Positions 8,609-16,929 of a stretch of DNA of 64,000 bases are shown one piece after another; positions within the stretch are counted from its first letter, which is position 1, and every line of letters begins with the position of its first letter. The position numbers were made by a program, and so were the translations under genes. The notes beneath the pieces are model-generated. The model had not been told where the DNA came from and did no database searches. It worked only from the letters and a program-made list of their open reading frames with translations. Source of the stretch: Agromyces sp. 3263 (lineage in GTDB: Bacteria > Actinomycetota > Actinomycetes > Actinomycetales > Microbacteriaceae). The stretch spans positions 372,001-436,000 of the forward strand of contig NZ_JAVDUV010000002.1 in assembly GCF_031456545.1 (NCBI RefSeq). The letters are read 5' to 3'.

Positions 8609-9422
8609 CGAACGCGAGGTGTTCCGCCGGCACGGCGCCGAGGGGGCGTTGCTGCTGGGCGGCGGCGCCGCGATCCTCCTCCAGCTCGCCGATCCGCGCG
8701 TCGCGCGGGGCGTCGCCCGGCACAGCGGCTTCCAGGAGCGTCCGCTCGACCGGCTGCTCGGCACGCTCGACTACGTGTACGCCATCGGCTTCGGCGACGA
8801 CGAGCTCGCCCGCGATGCGGCGCGACGGGTGAACGCACGGCACGCCCCGGTCCGAGGCGGCGCGACCGACGACGGGCCGTCGTACAGCGCCTTCGACGCC
8901 GACGCGCAGCGCTGGGTCGCCTCCACGCTGCTCGCCATGGCCCTCGCGGTGCACGAGCGCGTGTGGGGTCGGCTCGACACGGCGAGCGCCGATGCCGTCG
9001 TCCGCGGGTACGCCCGCCTCGGCACGAGCCTGCAGGCCGCCGGCAGCGGGTGGCCCGACACGCGGGCGGAATTCGACGAGTGGTGGGCCGAGCGGGTGCG
9101 CCGGCTCGAGGTCGGCGAGGAGGCGCGCACCGTCGCGCGTGCGCTGATGTCGGGCACGTCCGCGCTGCCGCCAGGCAGCCGCGTCCTCCTGCCGCCCGTG
9201 CGCCTGCTGACCGCCGCGCTCCTGCCGTCCGGCATCCGTGACGCCTACGGGTTCCGATACACGCCGCGTGCGGCGCGGGTCGCCGACGAGTGGTTCCGCG
9301 CGATCTCGCTGTTCTACCCTCGGCTCCCTCGGGGGGTGCGGCACGCCCCGATGCGCGCCTCGCTTCGTCGCGCACGTCGTCGCAGCCGCTACGCTGGGCA
9401 TGAGCCACGAGGACGACGATGA
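8577..9422 (+). CDS. DUF2236 (oxygenase MpaB family) protein
   Basis: 281 residues. The FRRHGAEGALLLGGGAAILLQLADPRVARGVA opening, the TLDYVYAIGFGDD segment and YSAFDADAQRWVASTLLAMALAVHERVWG match the DUF2236 pattern; named members include the fungal oxygenase MpaB and rubber oxygenase Lcp-like enzymes. The reaction here is unknown, and haem or metal ligation cannot be judged. Start is ATG 8577, overlapping the previous stop; a second in-frame ATG at 8595 arises from the tandem duplication and may be the one used. The basic C-terminus (RASLRRARRRSRYAGHEPRGRR) overlaps the start of the Lrp gene (ATGA). Confidence 0.75.
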   Translation: MADHGLMADHDEREVFRRHGAEGALLLGGGAAILLQLADPRVARGVARHSGFQERPLDRLLGTLDYVYAIGFGDDELARDAARRVNARHAPVRGGATDDGPSYSAFDADAQRWVASTLLAMALAVHERVWGRLDTASADAVVRGYARLGTSLQAAGSGWPDTRAEFDEWWAERVRRLEVGEEARTVARALMSGTSALPPGSRVLLPPVRLLTAALLPSGIRDAYGFRYTPRAARVADEWFRAISLFYPRLPRGVRHAPMRASLRRARRRSRYAGHEPRGRR

Positions 9423-9913
9423 CCCAGCAGACACCGCACCGCAGCGACGCGCTCGACAGCATCGATCGACGCATCGTCGCCGAGCTGAGCCGCGACGGCC
9501 GGCTCTCCGTCCGCACCCTGGCCGAGCGGGTGCACATCTCCCGCACCGCCGCGCACAACCGCGTCCAGCAGCTGCAGAAGCGCGGCGTGATCACGGGCTT
9601 CGGAGCCCAGATCGACCGCAAGGCGATCGGCCTGAACATCTCGGCACTCGTCGTCGTGCGAATCGGAGAGGTGTCCTGGGAGGAAATCGCGGCGAAGCTC
9701 GCCACCCTTCCCTTCGTCGAGAAGGTGCAGGCCGTCTCCGGCGACATCGACATCATGCTCACGGTGAGCGCACCCGACCATGAGCAGCTCAGCCAGGCGA
9801 TCCTCCGCGACATCCACGACATGCCCGGCGTCGTGTCGACGCGGTCGCACCTGATCCTCGCCGAACTCGAGGGCCACCCGCCCGCGCAGACCCTGGACAT
9901 CTGGCGCACCTGA
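9419..9913 (+). CDS. Lrp/AsnC family transcriptional regulator
   Basis: 164 residues with an N-terminal winged helix-turn-helix (DSIDRRIVAELSRDGRLSVRTLAERVHISRTAAHNRVQ) and a C-terminal RAM/AsnC ligand domain (FVEKVQAVSGDIDIMLTV, DMPGVVSTRSHLIL). Lrp-type regulators placed beside E1/E2 genes of branched-chain 2-oxoacid dehydrogenases, such as Pseudomonas bkdR, control them in response to branched-chain amino acids. The location immediately upstream of such an operon makes that the best guess here. The start overlaps the DUF2236 stop (ATGA), with CGAGGA before it. Confidence 0.88.
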   Translation: MTQQTPHRSDALDSIDRRIVAELSRDGRLSVRTLAERVHISRTAAHNRVQQLQKRGVITGFGAQIDRKAIGLNISALVVVRIGEVSWEEIAAKLATLPFVEKVQAVSGDIDIMLTVSAPDHEQLSQAILRDIHDMPGVVSTRSHLILAELEGHPPAQTLDIWRT

Positions 9914-9934
9914 GCCCCCGTGACGTGGACGCGC

Positions 9935-9948
9935 GGCAACGCTTTGCC
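9935..9948. promoter_or_regulatory. Palindrome GGCAA-N4-TTGCC upstream of the bkd-like operon
   Basis: A perfect 5+5 inverted repeat with CGCT between the arms, extended by GCGC/GCGC arms if one base is bulged. It is 21 bp after the Lrp gene and about 75 bp before the E1alpha start. Its size suits an Lrp/AsnC half-site operator; it could instead be a weak terminator, but no T tract follows. Confidence 0.4.
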
Positions 9949-10021
9949 CGCGCCGCAGCCGTTCGTTCACGCTTCCGCTCGACGCGCCACGCGCGAGCGC
10001 AGACTGTCGCACCATGGCCGT

Positions 10022-11176
10022 ATGAGCCTCAACGTCGAGCACCAGAGCGTCCGAACCCTCCCGTCGGAGAAGCCGATCCGGCTCCTCGACAACGCGGGCC
10101 ACGCGGTGCACGGCGCGGCAGCCGGCGGCTTCGAGCTGCCCGAGCTCGACACGCTCCTCGAGCTCTACCGTCGCATGGTCATCGCCCGCCGGTTCGACGT
10201 GCAGGTCACGGCGCTCACCAGGCAGGGCCGGCTCGCCACCTACCCGTCGGCCTACGGCCAGGAGGCGTGCGAGATCGGCGCGATCTCGGCGATCGAGGCG
10301 CGCGACTGGTTCTTCCCGACCTACCGCGACAGTATCGCGCTGCTCACGCGCGGCATCGAGCCCGGCGACATCCTGCAGTCGTTCCGCGGCGACTGGCACA
10401 ACGGGTACGACCAGCACGCGCACCGCACCGCCTCGCAGGCGACGCCCCTCGCCACGCAGGCGCTGCACGCGGTGGGCCTCGCGCACGCGGCGCGGCTCCG
10501 GCAGGACCCGATCGTGACCATGACCTACCTCGGCGACGGCGCCACGAGCGAGGGCGACGCCCACGAGGCGTTCAACTTCGCGGCGGTCTGGCAGACCCCG
10601 ACCGTCTTCCTGGTGCAGAACAACCAGTTCGCGATCAGCGTGCCGTTGTCACGCCAGACGCGTGCGGCCACGCTCGCCGACAAGGCCGTCGGGTACGGCA
10701 TGCCCGGCTACCACGTCGACGGGAACGACGTCGCGGCGGTCTACGCGGTCACCCGCGCCGCGGTCGAACGGGCTCGAGCCGGCGGCGGCCCGACGCTCAT
10801 CGAGGGCCTCACCTACCGCATCGAGGCGCACACGAACTCCGACGACCCGACCCGCTACCGTCTGGCCCGCGACGTCGAGCACTGGAAGCGCCGCGACCCC
10901 ATCGAGCGGCTCGAGAAGTACCTCGTGTCCGAGGGCGCGCTGTCCGAGTCCATGCGAGCCGAGATCACGGATGCCGCGGAGTCGGTCGCCGCGCACACGC
11001 GCGACCTGATGACCGTCGAAGCCGAGATCGACCCCCTCGAGCTCTTCGACCATGTCTACGCCCGTCCGCGTGCGGCTCTCCTCGAACAGCGGGCACGCCT
11101 CGAGGCCGAGCTCGCCGACGCCGCGATCCACGCCGCCCAGCCCGGCGCGGCCCAGCCCGCAGGAGCCGCCCGATGA
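10022..11176 (+). CDS. bkdA: 2-oxoacid dehydrogenase E1 component, alpha subunit
   Basis: 384 residues. It forms, with the next product, the thiamine diphosphate E1 heterotetramer that decarboxylates 2-oxoacids. The ThDP fold motif GDGATSEGD...NN is present (GDG, then FLVQNNQFAIS), along with YPSAYGQEACEIG and the phosphorylatable-loop region RIEAHTNSDDPTRYR. The preceding Lrp regulator and the separate alpha/beta organisation favour branched-chain 2-oxoacids over pyruvate, but specificity is inferred. ATG 10022 is chosen because homologous sequence begins after it; the frame is open back to a GTG at 9920, which would cross the palindrome. The stop overlaps the beta gene start. Confidence 0.85.
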   Translation: MSLNVEHQSVRTLPSEKPIRLLDNAGHAVHGAAAGGFELPELDTLLELYRRMVIARRFDVQVTALTRQGRLATYPSAYGQEACEIGAISAIEARDWFFPTYRDSIALLTRGIEPGDILQSFRGDWHNGYDQHAHRTASQATPLATQALHAVGLAHAARLRQDPIVTMTYLGDGATSEGDAHEAFNFAAVWQTPTVFLVQNNQFAISVPLSRQTRAATLADKAVGYGMPGYHVDGNDVAAVYAVTRAAVERARAGGGPTLIEGLTYRIEAHTNSDDPTRYRLARDVEHWKRRDPIERLEKYLVSEGALSESMRAEITDAAESVAAHTRDLMTVEAEIDPLELFDHVYARPRAALLEQRARLEAELADAAIHAAQPGAAQPAGAAR

Positions 11177-12195
11177 CCGCCACCACGACCGAGCAGGCGG
11201 CGCCCCAGGCATCCGCGCCGACGCAACTCACCATGGCCGGCGCCCTGAACGCCGCCCTCCGCGACGCGATGGCCGCCGACGACCGGGTCGTCGTCTACGG
11301 CGAGGACGTCGGCCCCCTCGGCGGTGTCTTCCGTGTCACCGACGGCCTCCAGGCGCAGTTCGGCGAGGACCGCATCTGGGATTCGCCCCTGGCCGAGTCG
11401 GGCATCATCGGCACGGCGATCGGCATGGCGATGTACGGCATGCGTCCCGTCGTGGAGATGCAGTTCGACGCGTTCAGCTACCCGGCGTTCGAGCAGATGG
11501 TCTCGCACGTCGCGAAGATGCGGAACCGCACGAAGGGCCGGATGTCGCTGCCCATGGTCGTGCGCATCCCCTGCGCCGGCGCGATCGGCGGCGTGGAGCA
11601 CCACTCGGACTCCTCGGAGGCGTACTGGACCGCCACGCCCGGCCTGACCGTCGTGATGCCCTCCAATCCGGCCGACGCCTACTCGATGCTGCGCGAGGCG
11701 ATCGACGGCGACGACCCGGTCGTCTTCATGGAGCCCAAGAGCCGGTACTGGTCGAAGGCGCCGGTCGCCCTGCCGGTCACGACCGCGCCGATGGATCGCG
11801 CCGTCGTCGTGCGCGAGGGCACCGACGTCACCCTGCTCGCGTACGGCCCCACGGTGCGCACCGCGCTCGAGTCCGCCGATGCCGCCGCCGCCGAGGGCCT
11901 CTCGATCGAGGTCGTCGACCTGCGCAGCCTCTCCCCCTTCGACGACGAGACGGTCGGGGCATCCGTGCGCAAGACCTCGCGGGCCGCGGTCATCCACGAG
12001 GCGGCCCAGTTCGGCGGCTACGGCGCTGAGGTGGCCGCGCGCGTGACCGAGCGGAACTTCCACCACCTCGCCGCGCCGGTGCTGCGCATCACCGGGTTCG
12101 ACATCCCGTTCCCCTCGCCGAAGCTCGAGGAGTTCCACCTTCCGACGCCCGACCGGGTCCTGGCCGCGCTCGACACCTGGGAGTGGGACGACTGA
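11173..12195 (+). CDS. bkdB: 2-oxoacid dehydrogenase E1 component, beta subunit
   Basis: 340 residues. Beta subunit of the E1 decarboxylase: transketolase pyrimidine-binding domain first (GALNAALRDAMAADDRVVVYGEDVG, SPLAESGIIGTAIGMA, EMQFDAFSYPAFEQM), then the C-terminal domain (GTDVTLLAYGPTVRTAL, VVDLRSLSPFD). GVEHHSDSSEAYW resembles the branched-chain and pyruvate E1beta active-site loop. ATG 11173 overlaps the alpha stop, and its own stop overlaps the E2 start (TGATG), so the three subunits are translationally coupled. That suits fixed complex stoichiometry. Confidence 0.87.
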   Translation: MTATTTEQAAPQASAPTQLTMAGALNAALRDAMAADDRVVVYGEDVGPLGGVFRVTDGLQAQFGEDRIWDSPLAESGIIGTAIGMAMYGMRPVVEMQFDAFSYPAFEQMVSHVAKMRNRTKGRMSLPMVVRIPCAGAIGGVEHHSDSSEAYWTATPGLTVVMPSNPADAYSMLREAIDGDDPVVFMEPKSRYWSKAPVALPVTTAPMDRAVVVREGTDVTLLAYGPTVRTALESADAAAAEGLSIEVVDLRSLSPFDDETVGASVRKTSRAAVIHEAAQFGGYGAEVAARVTERNFHHLAAPVLRITGFDIPFPSPKLEEFHLPTPDRVLAALDTWEWDD

Positions 12196-13679
12196 TGGGA
12201 CGCGACTTCATCCTGCCCGACCTGGGCGAGGGCCTCACCGAGGCGGAGATCGTCGCCTGGCTCGTGCAGCCCGGCGACGAGGTCGTCATCGACCAGCCCG
12301 TCGTCGAGCTCGAGTCGGCCAAGTCGGTCGTGCAGCTGCCCACCCCGTTCGCAGGCGTCGTCGAGTCGCTCGGCGGCGAGACCGGCCAGGTGCTCCATGC
12401 CGGCAGCGTGCTCATGACGCTCGCCCCGGTGGGCGCGGCGGTCGAGACGGCGACGAATGCCCCGAATGCCGCGGCCGCGTCGGCGGCTGCTGCCCCGGCA
12501 TCCGCGCCACCCGTCGCCGCCGAGCCCGGAATCGCCGTGCCCCTCGACACGGCCACCGAGGAGTCGGGCGCCGTGCTCATCGGCTACGGCACCCGCGCGA
12601 CCACCGCGACCGCTCGCCCGTCGGGCGCGCCCACGAGGTTCGGCCGCCGCGGATCCTCGGCCGCGCCCGGCGCGAGCACGCCTCCGCCCCGCCCGGTCGC
12701 GCCGCCTCCGCCTTCGCGCCTGGATCCGGAGCGCCGCTCCCCCGTCGTCTCGCCGATCGTGCGCCGCATCGCACGGGAGCACGGCTTCGACGCGAGCCAG
12801 CTCGACGGCTCGGGCCCCGATCACCTGGTGATGCGCCGCGACGTCGAGGCGTTCCTCCGCGAGATCCAGGCTGCGTCGGATGCCGCCACGGGCCCCGGAG
12901 CGTCGTCGGCGCCCCCCGCCGACCACGTCTCGGCGACCCCGCAGCCCGCACCCGTGCCATCCTCCGCCCCGTCGACGCCGGATGCCGCGACCGACCGTCG
13001 CGTGCCGCTCGATCGCATGGGCCGCGCCGCCGCCGCGCACTTCTCACGCTCGCGGCGCGAGATCCCCGAGGCGACCGTGTGGATGGACGTCGACGCGACC
13101 GGGCTGCTCGCCGCGCGGCGCGAGCTGCAGGAGGCGACCGGCGAGCGCTTCGGCGTCACGGCGCTCGTGGCCAGGTTCGCCGTGGCAGGCCTGGCGCGGC
13201 ATCCGCTGCTCAACTCCAGCTTCGACGCTGAGCGCGACGAGATCGTCGTGCACGGTGCCGTGAACCTCGGCATCGCCGCGCAGACGCCACGGGGCCTGCT
13301 CGTGCCCGTCGTCCACGGCGCCGACCACCTCACGCTCCGCACGCTCCGCGATGCCATCGGGGCACGCAGCGAGGAGGCGGCGACCGGCGCCTTCCCGCCC
13401 GCCGCCCTGCAGGGCGGCACCTTCACGCTGAACAACTACGGCACGCTCGGGGTCGACGGCTCCGCGGCGATCATCAACCACCCCGAGGCGGCGATGCTCG
13501 GGATCGGACGGCTCGTGCAACGCCCGTGGGTCGTCGACGGCGAGCTCGCCGTGCGCACGGTCACCGAGCTCACGCTCTCGTTCGATCACCGCGTGTGCGA
13601 TGGTGCTGAGGCTGCGGCATTCCTCACGTACGTCGCGGGATGCATCGAGCGGCCGGTGTCGGTGCTCGCCGAGCTCTGA
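12195..13679 (+). CDS. bkdC: Dihydrolipoamide acyltransferase E2
   Basis: 494 residues with the three E2 domains in order. The N-terminal lipoyl domain has its attachment Lys43 in ELESAKSVVQL. A long Ala/Pro linker leads to the peripheral subunit-binding domain around VSPIVRRIAREHGFDASQLDGSG, and a second Ala/Pro linker to the C-terminal acyltransferase domain ending in SFDHRVCDG, whose His and Asp are catalytic. Only one lipoyl domain is present. No E3 (lipoamide dehydrogenase) gene follows, so the complex must borrow E3 encoded elsewhere. Confidence 0.88.
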   Translation: MGRDFILPDLGEGLTEAEIVAWLVQPGDEVVIDQPVVELESAKSVVQLPTPFAGVVESLGGETGQVLHAGSVLMTLAPVGAAVETATNAPNAAAASAAAAPASAPPVAAEPGIAVPLDTATEESGAVLIGYGTRATTATARPSGAPTRFGRRGSSAAPGASTPPPRPVAPPPPSRLDPERRSPVVSPIVRRIAREHGFDASQLDGSGPDHLVMRRDVEAFLREIQAASDAATGPGASSAPPADHVSATPQPAPVPSSAPSTPDAATDRRVPLDRMGRAAAAHFSRSRREIPEATVWMDVDATGLLAARRELQEATGERFGVTALVARFAVAGLARHPLLNSSFDAERDEIVVHGAVNLGIAAQTPRGLLVPVVHGADHLTLRTLRDAIGARSEEAATGAFPPAALQGGTFTLNNYGTLGVDGSAAIINHPEAAMLGIGRLVQRPWVVDGELAVRTVTELTLSFDHRVCDGAEAAAFLTYVAGCIERPVSVLAEL

Positions 13680-13746
13680 CGGGGCCGGCCGCACGGCACG
13701 GCACGGCACGCCTGGTCGACCTCCAACGCGCCGGCGGGCCGACGGA

Positions 13747-14274
13747 TCAGAAGAACTCGTCGGGCGTGCCCGCGGCGCGCTCGATGTCGCGCGTCTCCTG
13801 GCCGGCAGCGCGCAGCTTCGCCACGGCGACCCTGAGGCCCGACTCCATCTGCGCCGCCCACGCGTCGGACTCGCGAGCGCTGGCCTCCGCCGCCCGAGCG
13901 CGTGCCTCCGACGCCTCCGCAGAGCTGCGAGCGTCGCTGACTTGGCGGAGCGCGAGCGAGATGCCGTAGTACGCCGCCACCATGGTCGCGATGGGAGCCG
14001 CGATGACCGCGAGGGCGCTGATCGCCGCACCGGTCGGGCTGAACGCGATGAGCAGGGCGAACGCGAGGAACAGCACCACGATTCCGACGAGCACGACGAG
14101 CATGAACCGCAGGTCGCGGCTCCACGCGGGCGAAGCCGCGCGCGGGCCTCGCGGAGTCGGGCTCTCCTGCGCGGCACCGGAGGCGGGCAGCACCACGGTC
14201 GTGTCGTCACCGGAGACCTGACCACCGGGTGCCCCTGGCTGGTCGACGATCGGACGTGAGTACGCGTCGCTCAT
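13747..14274 (-). CDS. Small membrane protein with coiled-coil tail, unknown function
   Basis: 175 residues. A polar, Pro/Ser/Asp-rich N-terminus of about 50 residues is followed by two hydrophobic helices (LRFMLVVLVGIVVLFLAFALL and ALAVIAAPIATMVAAYYGIS). The C-terminus is a coiled coil rich in Ala, Glu and Arg. I do not recognise a family. ATG 14274 has GGGAGCGGGGAACC upstream. It stands alone between the convergent E2 gene and the gpx-like gene. Confidence 0.65.
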   Translation of the reverse strand: MSDAYSRPIVDQPGAPGGQVSGDDTTVVLPASGAAQESPTPRGPRAASPAWSRDLRFMLVVLVGIVVLFLAFALLIAFSPTGAAISALAVIAAPIATMVAAYYGISLALRQVSDARSSAEASEARARAAEASARESDAWAAQMESGLRVAVAKLRAAGQETRDIERAAGTPDEFF

Positions 14275-14363
14275 TGGTTCCCCGCTCCCTTGGATGGATG
14301 ACCCCCCAATTGTGGGCCGCTCTCTGGGACCGGTCAAGGAAGCGCGCCGTCGGCCCGTCGGGC

Positions 14364-14861
14364 TCAGGCCGCCTGGGCCTCGGCGAGTCCTCGCTCGATG
14401 ACGGCGATCACCGCGGGATCGTCGGGCTGCACGGCAGGCCGGAAGCGGACGACCTCGCCGTCCGGCAGCACCACGAACTTCTCGAAGTTCCACTTGACCC
14501 GACCGGTCTTGCCCGCGGCATCCGGAACCTTCGTGAGCTCCGCGTAGAGCGGATGCCGGTGCCGGCCGTTCACCCGCACCTTGTCCATGAGCGGGAAGCT
14601 CACGCCGTACGTCATCGAGCAGAATTCCTTGATGTCCTCGGCGGATCCCGGCTCCTGGCCGGCGAACTGGTTGCAGGGGAACCCGAGCACCGTGAAGCCC
14701 CGCGGGCCGTACTCGCGCTGGAGCGCCTCGAGCTTCTCGTACTGCGGTGTCAGCCCGCACCTCGATGCGACGTTCACCACCATCACGACCTGGTCGCCGT
14801 AGTCGGCGAGCGAGGCGGTGCCGCCGTCGATGGTCGTGATGGGGATGTCTCGGATGTCCAC
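14364..14861 (-). CDS. Glutathione peroxidase-like thiol peroxidase
   Basis: 165 residues, thioredoxin fold. The active site is Cys35 in NVASRCGLTPQY, with Cys in place of selenocysteine; the conserved GFPCNQF, EIKEF-like (DIKEFCSMTYGVSFP) and WNFEKFVV segments are all present, giving the Gln and Trp of the catalytic tetrad. Bacterial Cys-type members usually take electrons from thioredoxin rather than glutathione, which actinobacteria generally lack. The YgiB-like lipoprotein gene ends 28 bases upstream on the same strand, so the three minus-strand genes may be co-transcribed. Confidence 0.88.
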   Translation of the reverse strand: MDIRDIPITTIDGGTASLADYGDQVVMVVNVASRCGLTPQYEKLEALQREYGPRGFTVLGFPCNQFAGQEPGSAEDIKEFCSMTYGVSFPLMDKVRVNGRHRHPLYAELTKVPDAAGKTGRVKWNFEKFVVLPDGEVVRFRPAVQPDDPAVIAVIERGLAEAQAA

Positions 14862-14888
14862 CTCACGAGCCTAACCCGCGCTATTCGT

Positions 14889-15485
14889 TCAACCGCCGAA
14901 CGAGCCCGAATGCGACCCCTTCACGCTCGATCCGAAGCCGCCGGACTTCGCCGACGAGCCGAAGCCGCCCGACAGCGGCGCCCGCTCGCCGACCTTCGCG
15001 CCGGCTGGGGCGCGCTCGACGACGTCGGAGTGCGCCGTGGACCCCGGCTTGGCGAACCCGCCGCCGGTCACGGGCGCCCAGGAGCTGACACGCGACGAGT
15101 CCCAGCGGGAACCGGAGAACAGGAGCGGACCGAGCCACAGGCCGGCGCCGTAGTGACCGCGGTAGCCGTCGGACGATTCGCACAGCTGGTCGGGCGAGGC
15201 GTCCACCGCCGTGCCCTCTGCCCGGAGCAACCGGATCTGCTCCGAGACATCCGCGATGCAGTCGTCCTTCGAGGCGTACACGGGGCGTTCCGTGCCGTCG
15301 GGGAGGATGTACTCCTCGCCGTCGGCACCCGACACGACCACGCCGTCCTCGGGGAACGGCGAACAGCCGGCGAGGAGCAGCATGGCGCCGGCCATGCCGA
15401 TGGCGGCGACCACCCGCGGAGCCGGGGCCCGGGTCGCCCCGGAGACCTCGACCAGCGCCGACCGGCGGCGTGCAGTGGGGCTCAT
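14889..15485 (-). CDS. YgiB-like (DUF1190) lipoprotein
   Basis: 198 residues. A basic N-terminus, a hydrophobic signal segment and the lipobox LLLAGC predict a membrane-anchored lipoprotein. The mature part has VYASKDDCIADVSEQI, a second Cys in PDQLCES, a GHYGAGLWLGPLLFSG stretch and a Gly/Ser tail with the repeat GGFGSS(A/V)K. This pattern (YA-x-x-x-DC, PLLF, GGFG tail) resembles E. coli YgiB. The start overlaps the stop of the YgiC-like gene by ATGA, the same pairing as ygiB-ygiC. Function is unknown in both settings. The DUF1190 call rests on recalled similarity. Confidence 0.68.
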   Translation of the reverse strand: MSPTARRRSALVEVSGATRAPAPRVVAAIGMAGAMLLLAGCSPFPEDGVVVSGADGEEYILPDGTERPVYASKDDCIADVSEQIRLLRAEGTAVDASPDQLCESSDGYRGHYGAGLWLGPLLFSGSRWDSSRVSSWAPVTGGGFAKPGSTAHSDVVERAPAGAKVGERAPLSGGFGSSAKSGGFGSSVKGSHSGSFGG

Positions 15486-16687
15486 CGCGACTCCTCGGGA
15501 TCGATGATGAAATGCGGTACGAACTCGGCCAGGTCGCCGGTGATGGGCCCGCTCGTCTCACGGACGTCGATGCCGGCCGGCGTCTCGCCCACCACCCAGG
15601 ATCCGATGACGACGGTCCTGCCGTCGATGCGAGCGAGGTCGGCACGCTGCTGGTACACGAATCCCGTGTCGCCGTAGTCGCCCCCGTTGGAGGCGATCTC
15701 GGCACCCGACGCATCGAGCATCGTGACGTTGGCTCCCTCGCGCCCCAGCTTCGGCTTCGAGACGTAGGCCGTCCCGGAGAGCGGCTCGGGCGTCGCCGAC
15801 GCGGGAAGGAGGAGCGGATGGCCCGGGAAGAGCTCCCAGAGCACGACGAGCAACTGCTTGTTGGACAGGAGCATCTTCCAGATCGGCTCGACCCACACGG
15901 TCGAGTCGCGCGTGGACTCGAGGAATCCGGCGAACTGCTCCTGGGCCATCCACTCCCAGGGATACAGCTTGAAGATCTGCCGGATCGGCTCCCCGTCGGG
16001 GTCGACGAACCGGTGGGCGTCGACATCGAACCGGATGTCCTCCACGAAGATGAGCTTCGTGTCGAAGCCCGCCTGCTTCGCCGTCTCGGCCATGTACGCC
16101 ACCGTGTCGGCGTCTTCGACGATGAGCTCGCCGTCGCCCGCGTCGTGCAGCGAGGCGAGATGCAGCCGCGCTCCGGCCGCCACGCCGAGGCGAGCCGTCC
16201 TGATGTGCTCCCACTGCTCGACGAGGAGCTCGTGCAGCAGGTTGAACTGGTCGGCGTCCTGGCCGCGCGTCTCCACCAGCCACTGCCACTGCGCGGCAGC
16301 CGACTCCACGAGCGAGGTCGGCGTGTCGGCGTTGAACTCGAGGAGCTTGATGGTGTCCTGGCCGTCGTAGGCGAGGTCGAAGCGGCCGTACACGGTCGGG
16401 TCGTCCTCATCCCACGAACGCGCGACCAGGTCGTGCAGCGGCGTGGGGATGCCGAACTCGGCGAAGCGGCGGGTGCGCACGAGATGTTCGACCGCGTCCA
16501 TGCACCGGTCGAACAATTCTCGTGTCGCCTGCTCGAAGGCGTCGATCTCGGCCATCGTGAAGCCGTAGGCGGCCTCTTCCTGCCAATACGGACGCCCGCC
16601 TTCGGAAGGCAGGTCGTAGAACGTGAAGCCGATGCGATCGAACCGCCCACGCCAGTCGGCACGTGGCGTGGAGGAGGTGCGGATCAC
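15482..16687 (-). CDS. YgiC-like ATP-grasp ligase (glutathionylspermidine synthase family)
   Basis: 401 residues matching YgiC/YjfC: PRADWRGRFDRIGFTF at the N-terminus, YGRFDLAYDG, KLLEFNADTPTSLVE, DQFNLLHELLV, FELFPGHPLLLPA-like text (WELFPGHPLLLPA), YVSKPKLGREGANV and the closing GPITGDLAEFVPHFIID. The NADTPTS and KPKLGREG segments are the nucleotide and metal sites of the ATP-grasp fold. The family is named after glutathionylspermidine synthetase, but I recall that YgiC itself lacks that activity. A lineage without glutathione needs another substrate, perhaps a peptide or polyamine. GTG 16687 has AAGGA upstream; the open frame beyond it runs into the tRNA. Confidence 0.83.
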   Translation of the reverse strand: MIRTSSTPRADWRGRFDRIGFTFYDLPSEGGRPYWQEEAAYGFTMAEIDAFEQATRELFDRCMDAVEHLVRTRRFAEFGIPTPLHDLVARSWDEDDPTVYGRFDLAYDGQDTIKLLEFNADTPTSLVESAAAQWQWLVETRGQDADQFNLLHELLVEQWEHIRTARLGVAAGARLHLASLHDAGDGELIVEDADTVAYMAETAKQAGFDTKLIFVEDIRFDVDAHRFVDPDGEPIRQIFKLYPWEWMAQEQFAGFLESTRDSTVWVEPIWKMLLSNKQLLVVLWELFPGHPLLLPASATPEPLSGTAYVSKPKLGREGANVTMLDASGAEIASNGGDYGDTGFVYQQRADLARIDGRTVVIGSWVVGETPAGIDVRETSGPITGDLAEFVPHFIIDPEESR

Positions 16688-16724
16688 GTGAGTCCTTCGG
16701 GGTCGCGGCACCACGGACAGGAAT

Positions 16725-16749
16725 GGCCGGTCCCGAGAGGGAACCGGCC
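16725..16749 (-). terminator. Hairpin downstream of tRNA-Ala
   Basis: GGCCGGT-CCC pairs with GGG-AACCGGCC around a GAGA loop, with one bulged base. It lies 13 bases after the tRNA 3' end and 38 bases before the YgiC-like start, so it probably separates the two transcripts. Confidence 0.5.
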
Positions 16750-16761
16750 GAACCGAATGAA

Positions 16762-16837
16762 TGGTGGATCTGAGGGGACTCGAACCCCTGACCCCCTGCA
16801 TGCCATGCAGGTGCGCTACCAGCTGCGCCACAGACCC
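16762..16837 (-). tRNA. tRNA-Ala (anticodon GGC)
   Basis: Read on the minus strand the gene folds into a full cloverleaf: acceptor GGGTCTG/CAGATCC with the G3-U70 pair that marks alanine tRNA, D arm GCGC/GCGC, anticodon stem CCTGC/GCAGG around loop ATGGCAT (anticodon GGC, reading GCC), and T arm AGGGG-TTCGAGT-CCCCT. The discriminator A is at 16765 and the CCA end is encoded (16764-16762). GCC is a dominant Ala codon here. A hairpin GCCCCGAACGGGGC lies just upstream of the 5' end. Confidence 0.96.
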
Positions 16838-16864
16838 GTGCGCCCCGTTCGGGGCAACGAATTG

Positions 16865-16870
16865 AGCTTA
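16865..16870 (-). promoter_or_regulatory. Candidate -10 of tRNA-Ala
   Basis: TAAGCT on the minus strand, about 28 bases before the mature tRNA 5' end. The precursor would include the GCCCCGAACGGGGC hairpin. Confidence 0.4.
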
Positions 16871-16929
16871 CACCAGCCTCGCCCTTCGAAAGAAATCGAG
16901 GCGGCCTCAGCCGGCGGATGCCGCGGGCG

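Noticed and set aside
9925..12195. A 756-residue open frame covering E1alpha and E1beta
   Set aside because: Only the E1beta half (from 11173) has protein homology; the upstream part is Arg-rich out-of-frame translation of E1alpha.
13681..13712. Short CACGG tandem repeat after the E2 gene
   Set aside because: Only three partly matching units in G+C-rich spacer sequence; no sign of function beyond low complexity.
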